The position numbers were made by a program, and so were the translations under genes. The notes beneath the pieces were generated by a model. It did not search any database. It worked only from the letters and a program-made list of their open reading frames with translations, and was not told the origin of the DNA. DNA of 64,000 nt from JBJXFE01 sp046153875 (lineage in GTDB: Bacteria > Planctomycetota > Phycisphaerae > Phycisphaerales > UBA1924), in contig JBJXFE010000042.1 of NCBI GenBank assembly GCA_046153875.1, positions 1 through 64,000 on the forward strand, read 5' to 3'. Each line of letters opens with the position of its first letter. The first letter of the stretch is position 1. Below are positions 54,212 through 63,796 of the stretch, piece after piece.

Positions 54212-55477
54212 TCAGGTGAGGTTTCGCGTGCTCAATCCTCCGCGTACCCCCACGACCTCCGCGTTCGTCTTCGACGGCTCACCTTCGCCCCGCTTCACGA
54301 ACACCGTCTGCGTCGGGTACGCGAACTCGATCCCCTCGGCTGCGAACCGGCGGAGCACCTCCAGGTTCACGGCCTGCTGCGTCTCCATGTACACGGCGTA
54401 GTCCGGGCTGAGGACCTGGTACTCGGCCTCGAAGTCGAGCGACGATGGGCCAAGGGTCTTCAGGTGGGCGCGCCCGAAGCGGGCTTGCGGGCGGGCCGTG
54501 ATCGCCTCGCGGATGATCTCGCGGGCGCGCGCGAGCTTCTCGGGCGGCGTGGCGTACGTCACGCCGAGCGTGAACACCGCGCGCCGCTCGTTCATCCGCT
54601 TGAAGTTGCGGATGCGGCTCGAGAGCAGGTCGGAGTTGGCGAAGACGAGCTGCTCGCCCGACGTGCTGCGGACGCGCGTGGTCTTGAGCCCGATCCGCTC
54701 GACCGTGCCCGAGTGCTCGCCGACGACGATCGAATCGCCGACGACGAACGGCTTGTCCAGCACGATGGAGAGCGAGCTGAACAGGTCGCCGAGGATGTTC
54801 TGCACGGCCAGGGCGACGGCGATCCCGGTCACGCCCAGCCCCGCGACGAGCGCGGTCACGTTGATCCCCAGGTTGTCCGCGGCCATGAGCACGACGCCCG
54901 CGTACAGCCCCAGCAGCGCCGCGAACCGCAGCAGGCTCGACGACGCGACCAGCGCCGGGTCGGGCAGGCCGTCCGGGCCGGTGCGCCGGCGGATGAAGGC
55001 GTCCAGCCCGAGATCGAGCGCGACCCGCCCCCACGCCAGCGCCTGCCACGCCACGCCGATGACCACGATCACGCGCAGCGCCCGCGTCAGGCCCTCGTGC
55101 GTGTGCGGGAGCGCCTGCGCCCCCACCACGACGGCCACCACCACCACCACCGAGAAGCTCAGTCGCGACGCCAGGCGGATGAGCACGTCCGCGAGGCCCT
55201 TGCGCTCCGTCGCGGCCATCTTCCGCGCCCGCGCCAGCACCGCCCCGCGGATCATGTAGACGACAAGGAACGTGGCGGCTGCCACGCCCAGCGCGATCGC
55301 CCACGCGGTGACGGTGTTCCCCATGAACGCCCGGTCGAAGAACGACCCCGCCGCGTCGGTCAGCGCCGGATCGGGGAGCGCCGGATCGGGGAGTGCCGCT
55401 TCGGGCGACGCCGCGGCGGGTTGCGCTGCGGCGGCGGGCTGCGCTGGATCGGGCTGCGCCGGGGTGATCTGCGCCAT
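54212..55477 (-). CDS. MscS-family mechanosensitive channel
   Basis: A 421-residue inner-membrane protein. A proline/alanine-rich N-terminus of about 45 residues, encoded by short tandem repeats, comes first. Four membrane helices follow (about 53-75, 100-122, 130-148, 185-205), then the pore helix VTALVAGLGVTGIAVALAVQ and the MscS beta domain LGDLFSSLSIVLDKPFVVGD and TVERIGLKTTRVRST. The cytoplasmic vestibule ends near 400. It should release solutes on hypo-osmotic shock. The last bases overlap an ATG for the next gene (TGATG). It is divergent from the S9 peptidase gene. Confidence 0.9.
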   Translation of the reverse strand: MAQITPAQPDPAQPAAAAQPAAASPEAALPDPALPDPALTDAAGSFFDRAFMGNTVTAWAIALGVAAATFLVVYMIRGAVLARARKMAATERKGLADVLIRLASRLSFSVVVVVAVVVGAQALPHTHEGLTRALRVIVVIGVAWQALAWGRVALDLGLDAFIRRRTGPDGLPDPALVASSSLLRFAALLGLYAGVVLMAADNLGINVTALVAGLGVTGIAVALAVQNILGDLFSSLSIVLDKPFVVGDSIVVGEHSGTVERIGLKTTRVRSTSGEQLVFANSDLLSSRIRNFKRMNERRAVFTLGVTYATPPEKLARAREIIREAITARPQARFGRAHLKTLGPSSLDFEAEYQVLSPDYAVYMETQQAVNLEVLRRFAAEGIEFAYPTQTVFVKRGEGEPSKTNAEVVGVRGGLSTRNLT

Positions 55478-55596
55478 GGCCGGCTCCGTGGAGAGTGTGA
55501 GAACCCCGCCGACGGGCGTCGCGCGGGCCCGATCCTACCCCCGGGCCCGCGCGTTAGACTCCTCTCCGCGGAAAGAGTCCAACGAGGAGGTCGACC

Positions 55597-57636
55597 ATGA
55601 CGGCGATGACCATCGGAGCGCCCGCGGCGGCGCGTCGGGTTCGGTGCGGCGCGGCGGGCCTGATCGCGGTGGGCGCACTCGGCGCTCTCACGCCGGCCGC
55701 GTGGACGCCCGGCGCCCCGCCGATTCCCGGCGCCCCGCCGACGCCCAGCGCCCCGCCCACACTGGAGCAGTTCCTCAAGATCCGCACGCCCGCGGGGGCG
55801 ACGCTCGCGCCGGACGGCACGCTGTACGTCCGCGACTGGCCGGACGGCGTGTGGCAGTTGTACAAGGTCACGCCCGGCCCGACGAAGGCCGGCATGGCCC
55901 CCGACTATCGCCCCGGGTTCGCGACGTTCACGAAGCTGACCACGTACAAGGACGGGCTCGCGGGCTACTCGCTGAGCCCGGACGCGAAGCGCATCGCCCT
56001 GAGCCACGCCGAGGGCGGCAACGAGAACTTCCAGATCTCGCTGCTCGACCCCGCGACCGGGGCGATCACGCCCGCGCTGGCCGACCCGCGCGTCCGCCAT
56101 GAGCTGAACACGTGGCTCGACGACCACTCGGGGCTCATCTACACCGCCAACGCGACGAACCCCGAGGATTTCTCGGTCTACCGGTTCGACTTCGCGACGT
56201 CGGCGTCGAAGCCGCTGATCACGGAAAAGGGCGCGTGGTCGTGCAACGACGCCACGCCGGACGGATCGCGGCTGATCATCAACAAGTTCACGTCCGCGTC
56301 CGACACGAAGCTCTTCGAGCTCGACGCGGCCACGGGGAAGATGACGGAGATCACGCTGCTCGGCACGGACCCCACGGCCTCCAACGACGCGGTCGGCTAC
56401 CTGCCGGGGGAGCGGAAGGTGCTCATCACCTCCGACCACCGCGACGGGCTGACGCGCCTGTACGTCAAGGACCTGGACACGGGGGCCGTGACGAGCCCGA
56501 TCCCGGCGCTCGACGCGCACGAGATCGACGGCGCGGGGTTGAGCCTGGAGAAGGACCTGCTCGCGGTCGTGACGAACGAGGACGGGTTCGGCGTGCCGCA
56601 CGTCTACGCGGTGCCGGGCTTCGCGCCCGTCGCGCTCCCGATGATCGACCGCGGCGTGGTCGGCGTGGGCAGCCTCCGCGGGCGGCAGCTCGTCTGGTCG
56701 CTCAACAACGCCCGCACGCCGGGCGAGGCGTACGCGACCCCCTTCCCCACGCCCGGCGCGGAGCCCGCCTTCGCGCGGGCCCACAAGCTCACCCACGCCG
56801 AGACCCAGGGGATCGACCTGGCCGGGTTTCCGCTGCCCGAGCTCGTGAAGTTTAAGAGCTTCGACGGCGTGGAGATCCCCGCTTTCGTCTTCTTCCCGCC
56901 GGGGTATGACGCCAAGAAGCCCCGCGCGATCCCCTTCATCGCGCAGTATCACGGTGGGCCTGAGGGTCAGCACCGCCCCACCTTCAGCGCTCAGAATCAG
57001 TACTTCCTGAGCAGAGGGTTTGGCATCATCATGCCCAACGTGCGCGGGAGCACGGGCTACGGCCGCGCGTTCCACATGATGGACGACTACCGCAACCGCT
57101 GGGCGAGCGTGAAGGACGGGGTGGCCGCGGCGAAGCTGCTGGTGGATCGCGGGTGGAGCGCCCCGGGGAAGATCGCGACGTACGGGGGGAGCTACGGCGG
57201 GTTCATGAGCGTGGCGTGCCTGGTGGAGGACGCCGAGGCGGCGAAGGCCGCGGGGGGCAAGCCGCTGTTCGGCGCGGGCGTGGACATCGTGGGCGTGGTG
57301 AGCTTCCGCACGTTCCTGGAGAAGACCAGCGGGTACCGGCGCAAGCTCCGCGAGGCGGAGTACGGCCCGCTGACGGACTCGGAGTTCCTCGACAGCGTGT
57401 CGCCGCTGCTGCGGGCCGGGACGATCAACGTGCCGATGCTGATCGCGCACGGCGCGAACGACCCGCGCGTGCCGCTGAACGAGGCGATCCAGCTCGCGGT
57501 GGCGCTGATGAAGCGCGGCGTGGGCGTCGAGCAGGTCTACTTCCCCGACGAGGGGCACGGGTTCGTCAAGCTCGAGAACCGGCTGATCTTCGGCAAGGCC
57601 GCGGCGGGGTTCCTGGAGAAGACGATCGGGAAGTGA
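55597..57636 (+). CDS. S9 family prolyl oligopeptidase-like peptidase
   Basis: A 679-residue serine peptidase. The ATG follows a strong GAGGAGGT site. The N-terminus has a hydrophobic segment then PGAPPIPGAPPTPSAPPT (about 45-60), a tandem-repeat linker. Residues about 70-400 form a seven-bladed propeller and about 420-679 the alpha/beta-hydrolase: oxyanion side YHGGPEGQ, nucleophile Ser about 531 in GGSYGGF, Asp in ANDPRVP, His in DEGHGF. It acts in the periplasm or is membrane-anchored. Substrates are short peptides. Divergent from mscS with a 119-base gap. Confidence 0.93.
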   Translation: MTAMTIGAPAAARRVRCGAAGLIAVGALGALTPAAWTPGAPPIPGAPPTPSAPPTLEQFLKIRTPAGATLAPDGTLYVRDWPDGVWQLYKVTPGPTKAGMAPDYRPGFATFTKLTTYKDGLAGYSLSPDAKRIALSHAEGGNENFQISLLDPATGAITPALADPRVRHELNTWLDDHSGLIYTANATNPEDFSVYRFDFATSASKPLITEKGAWSCNDATPDGSRLIINKFTSASDTKLFELDAATGKMTEITLLGTDPTASNDAVGYLPGERKVLITSDHRDGLTRLYVKDLDTGAVTSPIPALDAHEIDGAGLSLEKDLLAVVTNEDGFGVPHVYAVPGFAPVALPMIDRGVVGVGSLRGRQLVWSLNNARTPGEAYATPFPTPGAEPAFARAHKLTHAETQGIDLAGFPLPELVKFKSFDGVEIPAFVFFPPGYDAKKPRAIPFIAQYHGGPEGQHRPTFSAQNQYFLSRGFGIIMPNVRGSTGYGRAFHMMDDYRNRWASVKDGVAAAKLLVDRGWSAPGKIATYGGSYGGFMSVACLVEDAEAAKAAGGKPLFGAGVDIVGVVSFRTFLEKTSGYRRKLREAEYGPLTDSEFLDSVSPLLRAGTINVPMLIAHGANDPRVPLNEAIQLAVALMKRGVGVEQVYFPDEGHGFVKLENRLIFGKAAAGFLEKTIGK

Positions 57637-57649
57637 TCGCGGGGGGGGG

Positions 57650-58951
57650 CTAGGCGGTTCCGGGCGCCGGGCCGTCGGGCGTCGCGCGCTTCGCTCGCGC
57701 CGTGACGATGAACGCGAGCGCCGCGACGAGCCCGACCGCGCCGACCGGCCAGAACTCGGCGCCCCCTTCGAGGCCGCGGGCGCGGAGCGCGTCGATCGCC
57801 AGGCCGAGCAGGGGCGCGAGGACCAGGGTGGCCAGGCCCTGCGCCTGGCTCTCGATGGAGAGCATCGTGGCGCCCTGCTGCTCACGCGTGTGGCTGTCGA
57901 AGCGGCTGATGATCACGGGGCGCCAGACCGACTGGGCCGCGTGGAGCAGCACGAACGCCGGGATGAGGACCGCTCCGCGGGCCGGGCCCTCGAGCAGGGC
58001 GGCGAGCAGCACGCCCGCGTAGAGGGCCGCGACCGCCGCCCAGAGCGCCCGCGACGCCCGCTCCTCGCCGCGCAGGGCGGCGGTCAGCCGGTGCGCCTGG
58101 CGGCTGCCGTATGCCGAGAGCAGGTAGAGGACGAAGTAGACGGCGCCGATCATCACGGCGCCGCGCTGCGTGTCGGTCCAGCGCTCGAACCCCGGCAGGG
58201 CCGACAGCCCGGCGTGGGCCAGGGTTCCCGCGGCGAAGACCTTGAGCACGGGCTGCAGGTAGTCCTTGACGGCCTTGAACACGCCCTCGAACCCCATGGA
58301 CTCGAGCATGAGCCGTCGCAGGCCGGGCTTGCGCACGGCCTGGACGACGGCGTCGCGCAGGTGCGCGCCGACGGCGCGGAGCGACGCCCGGGGATCGATG
58401 TCGCCGTCGAGCTCGCGGGGGTAGCCCAGGAAGTTCACGATGTTCAGCGCGTAGGGGATGATGGCGAAGAGGAAGACGTACCGGTAGCCGTCGGTCGCGA
58501 CGACGAAGACCGCCGCGAGGATGACCGACAGGGCGGATCCGAGCTGGCTCCAGGAACGGGTGAAGCCGTAGACGCGGGTGCGCTCGTCGATGCGCCCGTT
58601 GATGCGCAGCCACGTGAAGATCATCGCCTTGTGCGTGCCCTCGCGGAAGGACTCGCCGACGGCGAAGAGCAGCATCGCGGGGTAGAGCAGCAGGGGGCTC
58701 GAGGAGAGCCCGAAGATCAGGAAGCTGGCGATGTACGCGGCGAACGAGAGGATCATCGCCAGCCGCCGGCCGCACGTGTCGGCGATCGCGCCGGTCGGGA
58801 TGCCCAGCAGGTTGATGCAGACCTCGCGGAAGGCGACGAGCGCGCCGATGGCGAAGAAGCTCATGCCCTTGTCGAGAAAGGCGAGCAGCAGGAACGGCTC
58901 GAAGTAGCGCTGGTTCTTGAGGAAGCCGTAGAGGCTGAACCGCAGCAGCAT
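57650..58951 (-). CDS. Major facilitator superfamily transporter
   Basis: A 433-residue membrane protein with twelve predicted helices. ATG 58951 is preferred over TTG 58960 because MLLRFSLYGFLKNQRYFEPF is a common start in this branch. The loop 2-3 motif is weak (GIPTGAIADTCGRRLAMIL, the GxxADxxGRR signature). Loop 6-7 is long and basic. The substrate is not predictable; related uncharacterised transporters are common in planctomycetes. The gene lies back to back with pyrE's end, 57 bases apart, on the same strand. Confidence 0.85.
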   Translation of the reverse strand: MLLRFSLYGFLKNQRYFEPFLLLAFLDKGMSFFAIGALVAFREVCINLLGIPTGAIADTCGRRLAMILSFAAYIASFLIFGLSSSPLLLYPAMLLFAVGESFREGTHKAMIFTWLRINGRIDERTRVYGFTRSWSQLGSALSVILAAVFVVATDGYRYVFLFAIIPYALNIVNFLGYPRELDGDIDPRASLRAVGAHLRDAVVQAVRKPGLRRLMLESMGFEGVFKAVKDYLQPVLKVFAAGTLAHAGLSALPGFERWTDTQRGAVMIGAVYFVLYLLSAYGSRQAHRLTAALRGEERASRALWAAVAALYAGVLLAALLEGPARGAVLIPAFVLLHAAQSVWRPVIISRFDSHTREQQGATMLSIESQAQGLATLVLAPLLGLAIDALRARGLEGGAEFWPVGAVGLVAALAFIVTARAKRATPDGPAPGTA

Positions 58952-59007
58952 GTGGTCCAATATAGAGCGGCGAACGCCGGACGGTCATGCGGGGCTGACC
59001 ACGCCGC

Positions 59008-59568
59008 TCAATCGGTGATCCCCAAGTCGCGTTTGGTGAACACCGCGTCGAACCGCAGCCCGGCCTTCTCGACGTTCTCGCGCGCGCCCTCCTGGCGGTC
59101 GATGGTCGCGACGATCGCCAGCACGTTCGCGCCGGCCTCTCGCAGGGTCTGGGCGGCCTCCAGCGCCTGGCCGCCGGTGGTCGCCACGTCCTCGACGATC
59201 ACCACTGCGTCGCCCTTGTTCAGCACGCCTTCCAACTGCTTGGCCGTGCCGTAGTCCTTCTTCTTGTTGCGGACGAACACGCACGGCAGGCCGGTTTCCA
59301 GCGACACGACGGTGACGAGCGGGATCCCGCCGAGCTCGGCCCCGGCGAGGCGGGCGGCCTTGACGCCGAGCGCCGACTCGGCGGCGCGGACCCGCAGCGC
59401 GAGCTCGTGCCCGACGTGCCGGAGAACCTCGGGGCGGGTGGAGAAGAGGTACTTGTCGAGGTAGTAGTTGCTCGTCCGCCCCGACCGGAGCGTGAACGTC
59501 CCGCGGAGGAGGGCGACCTGGGCGACCTTGCGGGCCAGTTCGGCGTGCGGCATCGGTGCTTCCGGCAT
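59008..59568 (-). CDS. pyrE: Orotate phosphoribosyltransferase
   Basis: A 186-residue enzyme of pyrimidine synthesis joining orotate to PRPP. The PRPP loop is VVIVEDVATTGGQALEAA (about 115-132), with the KKKDYG flexible-loop lysines at about 96-101 and GRTSNYYLDKYLFS at about 29-42. Start is ATG 59568 (MPEAPMPHAELA) though the second Met is possible. It is a type I size enzyme. Other pyr genes are not nearby. It is divergent from a secreted-protein gene, 135 bases away. Confidence 0.93.
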   Translation of the reverse strand: MPEAPMPHAELARKVAQVALLRGTFTLRSGRTSNYYLDKYLFSTRPEVLRHVGHELALRVRAAESALGVKAARLAGAELGGIPLVTVVSLETGLPCVFVRNKKKDYGTAKQLEGVLNKGDAVVIVEDVATTGGQALEAAQTLREAGANVLAIVATIDRQEGARENVEKAGLRFDAVFTKRDLGITD

Positions 59569-59703
59569 GGGCGGAGGTTATCGCGCCCGCGCGTCGCCCG
59601 CCGCGGCGCGGGAATCCCGCGGGCGCGTTCCCCAAGCAAGTGGCGGCCGTTCCCCGGTCGATCCCCTTGCAGGGTGTGGTATGGTCCAGCCCGGGAGCAC
59701 GCG

Positions 59704-60612
59704 ATGAACCGATCCCTTCCGGTTTGCCTGGGCGTCGCGGCGGCCTCGGCGCTCGCCGTGGTCGTGCCGGCGTTCGCGCGGCAGGCCGCCGATCCGTCCA
59801 CGCCGGCCACGCCGTCCGCTTCGGTGACGCAACCCGCGGACGCGCTGGCCGGCCCGCGCGTGCGCCCGCGCGGCGATGAGCTGCCGACGCTGGTCGAATC
59901 CGACTACGAGGGCAAGGTCAAGCGGCTCGACACGACGCCCGAGGAGGGCGCGATCAAGCTGCTCACGCTCACCCCCGAGGAGCAGTCGGGCGTGGACGGC
60001 GTGCTGGCCGATCGCGCGAAGCTGCTGGAGGCGTTCGTGTTCGACAATCTCGACCTGCTGACGCGGCTCGGCTCGGCCTCGGACGGCGGGGAGCGGGTCG
60101 CGCAACTCGGGCTGATCGTCGAGGCGGTGCGGAAGACCGCGGCGATCCGCGAGAAAGGCCCGCTGGCGGAGCAGCTCCGGGGCGTACTGGACGGGGCGAA
60201 CCGGGAGAAGTTCGACGCGCTGGTGGGCGGGTACTGGGACGCGGTGGTGAAGGAGCGGCAGGAGTCGGGCCGGCGCGCGGGGAAGCGCGAAGGGCGGCTG
60301 GGCGTGCTGGGGGACGAGCGGCTCAAGGCGTTCGGCAAGGAGATCGAGCGCGCGTTCTACCGCGTCGCCGACCCGGGCGGGGAGCGCGAGTTCGACGAGT
60401 TGCTCGCGGCCATGGAGCTCCGCCCGGAGCAGGAGTCGCGTGTCCGGCGCATGGCCGAGGACTTCATCGTCGGGGCGCGCTTCAAGCCCACGCCGGCGCA
60501 GGAACGGAACTTCATCCTGAAGGTCACGTCGATGCTCGATCAGAAGCAGCGTCGGCTGCTCGCGCGGCACATCGCGGAGCGCGAGCGGGGCTCCGGGACG
60601 ATGGGCCGGTAG
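59704..60612 (+). CDS. Secreted helical protein, unknown (A)
   Basis: A 302-residue exported protein; ATG 59704 with GGGAGC upstream begins a signal peptide ending near 25 (AFARQA). A Thr/Pro linker to about 50 precedes an all-helical, charged domain: VFDNLDLLTRLGSA, LRGVLDGANREKFDALVGGYW, RLKAFGKEIERAFYRVAD and ILKVTSMLDQKQRRLLARH. It shares the xFxxDNLDxxxxL pattern and its plan with the next gene, so the two may be ancient paralogs. No family name is known to me. It may be a periplasmic scaffold or stress protein. Confidence 0.72.
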   Translation: MNRSLPVCLGVAAASALAVVVPAFARQAADPSTPATPSASVTQPADALAGPRVRPRGDELPTLVESDYEGKVKRLDTTPEEGAIKLLTLTPEEQSGVDGVLADRAKLLEAFVFDNLDLLTRLGSASDGGERVAQLGLIVEAVRKTAAIREKGPLAEQLRGVLDGANREKFDALVGGYWDAVVKERQESGRRAGKREGRLGVLGDERLKAFGKEIERAFYRVADPGGEREFDELLAAMELRPEQESRVRRMAEDFIVGARFKPTPAQERNFILKVTSMLDQKQRRLLARHIAERERGSGTMGR

Positions 60613-60829
60613 CTCGCCTGCGGCGGCATTCGGGCGTGGTCCGGACCCGATCGTCTCCCGATCGTTCGGAATTCCGCCCGAGCGCCACGCGGGATCGCAT
60701 CAAGAACCGGGGCTACCGTTTGCCCCCGGTGCGGGTGCGCGCCCGTCCCGGACGACCGATTCGGCGGGCCGCGTCCGGCCGCCGCAGTTCCGAACCACGT
60801 TCCGATCGCCCGATTCAGAGGATCGAAGC

Positions 60830-61783
60830 ATGAAGACCGCCCACCTGCTCGCCGCGTTGACCGGCCTGTCCCTCGCCACTTTCGCGGTCGCGCAGGACCA
60901 CGCCGCGGCGCCGCCGCGGCCGCGCCCGCAGGTGCAGCCGAACAACGTGATTCAAGAAGCGGCGCAGGTGAAGTTCGAGCCGATCGCCGGGCAGGAGAAC
61001 GGGCGCACCATCACCCTCGACGGTGTGATCGACGTCTACGCGCTGCACCGCAACCCGCTGATCGACGAGGCCGCGTGGGCGAAGCTGACGCCGGCGCTGA
61101 CCGAGTGGATGGCCGACGTGGACCAGGCGGTGATCGACAACCTCGATTTCATCGAGAAGCTCGACGGCGGGATTCTCCACGAAGTCAAGATCGACGACAT
61201 GAACGGGAACCGCATGGTCATGGAGATGATGATGCAGTTCCTGGCGATCGGGCCGGCCACGACGATTCTCGGGTCGAAGGGCGCGATGACCAAGCTCCAG
61301 GAGCAGGTCAACACCAACATCACGAACGAGTACCTCCAGCGGCACATGGACGAGATCGGCGCCGAGGCCCAGAAGGAGGCGCAGGCGCTGCCCGAGAACG
61401 AGCGGGAGTCCATGATCGTGAACGCTCGGAGCCGGTTCATCTTCGGGTTGATGTGGCGCGACGCGCAGGCGTCGTGGGCCCGCCAGCTCGACGAGGCCGC
61501 CCCGAACCTCGCGGGCATCGTCGCCCAGATGAGCCTCGACGCGAAGACGCTCGAGACGATCGCGCCGGCGATGTCGGCCGTCAAGGACGCGCAGGCGGGC
61601 GCGGAGCGGCGCAAGGTCATCAAGGCCGTGCTCGCCGGGCTCACGTTCGACAAGCGGCGCGAGCTGCTGACACGGGCGCGCGAGGCGGCCCCGCCGTTCA
61701 ACCCGCGGACGGCGTTCATCCCGCCCAAGCCCGTGGCAGCGGCACCGGCGCCGGCTGACGCCGCCTTGGGCGGCGGACGCTGA
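60830..61783 (+). CDS. Secreted helical protein, unknown (B)
   Basis: A 317-residue exported protein; the ATG has GAGGATCG upstream and a signal peptide ending near 21 (FAVAQD). The mature part is helical and charged, with DQAVIDNLDFIEKLDGG (about 92-108), where A has VFDNLDLLTRL, and long helices such as LQEQVNTNITNEYLQRHMD and ERESMIVNARSRFIFGLMW. The end is a Pro/Ala-rich tail. It lies 217 bases after gene A. Function unknown. Confidence 0.72.
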   Translation: MKTAHLLAALTGLSLATFAVAQDHAAAPPRPRPQVQPNNVIQEAAQVKFEPIAGQENGRTITLDGVIDVYALHRNPLIDEAAWAKLTPALTEWMADVDQAVIDNLDFIEKLDGGILHEVKIDDMNGNRMVMEMMMQFLAIGPATTILGSKGAMTKLQEQVNTNITNEYLQRHMDEIGAEAQKEAQALPENERESMIVNARSRFIFGLMWRDAQASWARQLDEAAPNLAGIVAQMSLDAKTLETIAPAMSAVKDAQAGAERRKVIKAVLAGLTFDKRRELLTRAREAAPPFNPRTAFIPPKPVAAAPAPADAALGGGR

Positions 61784-61792
61784 CCGACACGT

Positions 61793-63088
61793 TCACTCCC
61801 ACGAACGGACTTTCTCCATCACGACGTCCCGGCCGGCGAAGAACTCCGCGGCCGACGGCTCCGCGTGGACGTCGGGCATGACGCTGGGCGGGTCCTCGCC
61901 CTCGATCTGCTTCCAGTACTTCGTCGAGTACCACACGCTCAGCGCGCTGCGCGGCAGCTTCATTTCCTTGATCTCGCCGTAGCTCTTGGGGCGCCCGCCG
62001 GTGGGCTCGCCGACGAGGATCGCGTCGGTGGCGCGGCGCAGCTGCAGGGCGTTCATCATCGCGGACGACTGCGTGCGCGCGCCGATCAGCACGAACAGCC
62101 GGCCGCGCCGGTTGATCCCCGTGTGCGAGCGCAGCGTCATGATCAGCGGCGTCGCCACGCCGGAGTTTCCGCCGCCGTTGTTCCGCACGTCGATCACGAG
62201 CTTCTCGGGCACCACGCCCTCGTGCCCCGGCGCCTTGCCGTTCACCGCGTCGATGACTTCCGTCGCGAACTTCCGGAACGGGCGCTGCGGGTCATCGGCG
62301 CAACTGTTGTACGCGGCGTAGACGATCTTCCCGTCGTCGAGCCACGTCCACCAGTACGCCGACCGCTGGTCGCGCAGGTAGATCGGCGCATCCGCGCCCG
62401 TGAGCGCCTCGGGGAGTTTCCACGCGACGGGCGTGCCGCGCTCCAGCGGCGTGAGCACGCGCGTGAATCCCGAGCCGTCCCTCTCGAACGCGAACTCGGC
62501 GCTCTCCGGGCTCGTTGTGACGCCAAAGGCGTGCAGGGCCTCGGGCACGGCCAGGGCCCGCGTGGTCTGCATGGTGCGCATCACGTCGTTCTCGCGGGTG
62601 GCCATGGCGCCCACGGCCTCGCGGGCCGCGGGCGTGGCGGTCCCGTCGATCGAGGCGACCCGCGCGCCGATCAGGTCCGTGTGCGGCTCGGTCGCCGCGA
62701 CGACGTAGACGCCGTCGGCGAACGCCTTGAGCTGCACGGGGTACGCCCCGAGCCGGGCCCGCGCGTCGAGCGACGTGTGCGCATCCCCCACCGCCGCGAC
62801 GAGCGCCGCGAGGCGGCAGACGACCTCGTGGTCGGCGAGGCTCGGGATGGCCACGTCGATCGCGGCGACGCGGCCCGCCCAGTCGTCGCGTGTGACGGTG
62901 TGGAATGCGTTGGCGTGGCGTTTCGGCAACTCGTCGGCGATGAACCTGAGGTCCTCCCGCCAGGCAGCGGCGCGGGCGGTGGCGGGGGGCGGCGCGGGCG
63001 GATTGGCGGCCGGGTCCTGAGCCCGGGCGAGTGATACCAGGACCATGCCCGCGACGAAGGCGAACGGGATGGATCGGAACGCGTTCAT
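61793..63088 (-). CDS. S41-like peptidase, exported
   Basis: A 431-residue exported protein with signal peptide ending near 23 (SLARAQD). DDWAGRVAAIDVAIPSLAD is the family N-terminal helical region, and the tail-specific-protease domain follows: LVIDVRNNGGGNSGVATPL (the glycine loop), LFVLIGARTQSSAMMNALQL with a Ser in the position of the usual nucleophile, and ILVGEPTGGRPKSYGE. The expected partner Lys is not clearly visible, so activity is uncertain. No PDZ domain is recognised. It acts in the periplasm if active. Convergent with the secreted gene B, nine bases apart. Confidence 0.8.
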   Translation of the reverse strand: MNAFRSIPFAFVAGMVLVSLARAQDPAANPPAPPPATARAAAWREDLRFIADELPKRHANAFHTVTRDDWAGRVAAIDVAIPSLADHEVVCRLAALVAAVGDAHTSLDARARLGAYPVQLKAFADGVYVVAATEPHTDLIGARVASIDGTATPAAREAVGAMATRENDVMRTMQTTRALAVPEALHAFGVTTSPESAEFAFERDGSGFTRVLTPLERGTPVAWKLPEALTGADAPIYLRDQRSAYWWTWLDDGKIVYAAYNSCADDPQRPFRKFATEVIDAVNGKAPGHEGVVPEKLVIDVRNNGGGNSGVATPLIMTLRSHTGINRRGRLFVLIGARTQSSAMMNALQLRRATDAILVGEPTGGRPKSYGEIKEMKLPRSALSVWYSTKYWKQIEGEDPPSVMPDVHAEPSAAEFFAGRDVVMEKVRSWE

Positions 63089-63280
63089 GCGAACAGCCTA
63101 CCACCACATGGCCGCGGCCCATCGCCGCAGTCCGCTGTTGTTGGGGGCTCGACCCGGTCGGATTCGCGCATCCACGTGCTTTCGCTCTTGAGACGCCGAG
63201 CGCCGCGGCCATAATCGAGCGTCGGAGCCGAGCGCCGCGCCGTTGTGCGGCGGGTGACGGGCCGCGAGAGAGGAAAACCC

Positions 63281-63760
63281 ATGTTCAGCTTCTTCATGTC
63301 CATCAGCACGATCTCGCTGGGCCTCTCCTTGTCCATCGGGGGCTCCATCGGCGGCGGGTCGCACGAGAAGTCCACCGGCGGCATTACGTTCCAGGTCGGT
63401 GCGGCGTGTGCCCAGGCCACGTTCAACGCCCACGAACCCGCGGGCAACCAGGCCGCCAAGGGCGTGTTCAACTACCGCGACGTGACGCCGACGGGCGCGG
63501 TGCGGCTCTTCCAGGTCAAGGTGCAGCGGTGCGTCGTGAACGGCGACCGCGCGACGTTCGTCGGCAACGTCGTGATGTCGAACGTCCCCGGGTGGCGCGA
63601 CCGCTGGGTGCGCGTCTGGGTCCGCGACGGCGGGACTCCGGGACGCAACGGCGACCTGCTCACATTCCGGTTCTTCCCCCGTCTGACCGACGCGGCGACC
63701 GCCGCCCCGATCACGTGGTTCCCGGCGACGGGCGGGAACCTGACGGTTCACTCGCGCTGA
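63281..63760 (+). CDS. Small secreted beta-rich protein, unknown
   Basis: A 159-residue product; ATG 63281 sits behind GAGGAAAA. The first 25 residues are hydrophobic but rich in Ser and Gly (SISTISLGLSLSIGGSIGGG), a possible signal or anchor of odd composition. The rest has beta strands around FQVGAACAQATFNAHEPAGN, GVFNYRDVTPTGAVRLFQV and RCVVNGDRATFVGNVVMSN, ending with WVRVWVRDGG. Similar arrangements occur in exported proteins of unknown role in several phyla. No catalytic motif. Divergent from the S41-like gene, 192 bases apart. Confidence 0.65.
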   Translation: MFSFFMSISTISLGLSLSIGGSIGGGSHEKSTGGITFQVGAACAQATFNAHEPAGNQAAKGVFNYRDVTPTGAVRLFQVKVQRCVVNGDRATFVGNVVMSNVPGWRDRWVRVWVRDGGTPGRNGDLLTFRFFPRLTDAATAAPITWFPATGGNLTVHSR

Positions 63761-63796
63761 GCACGAGCGCCGGGTAATCTCCGGTACGCTGCACGC

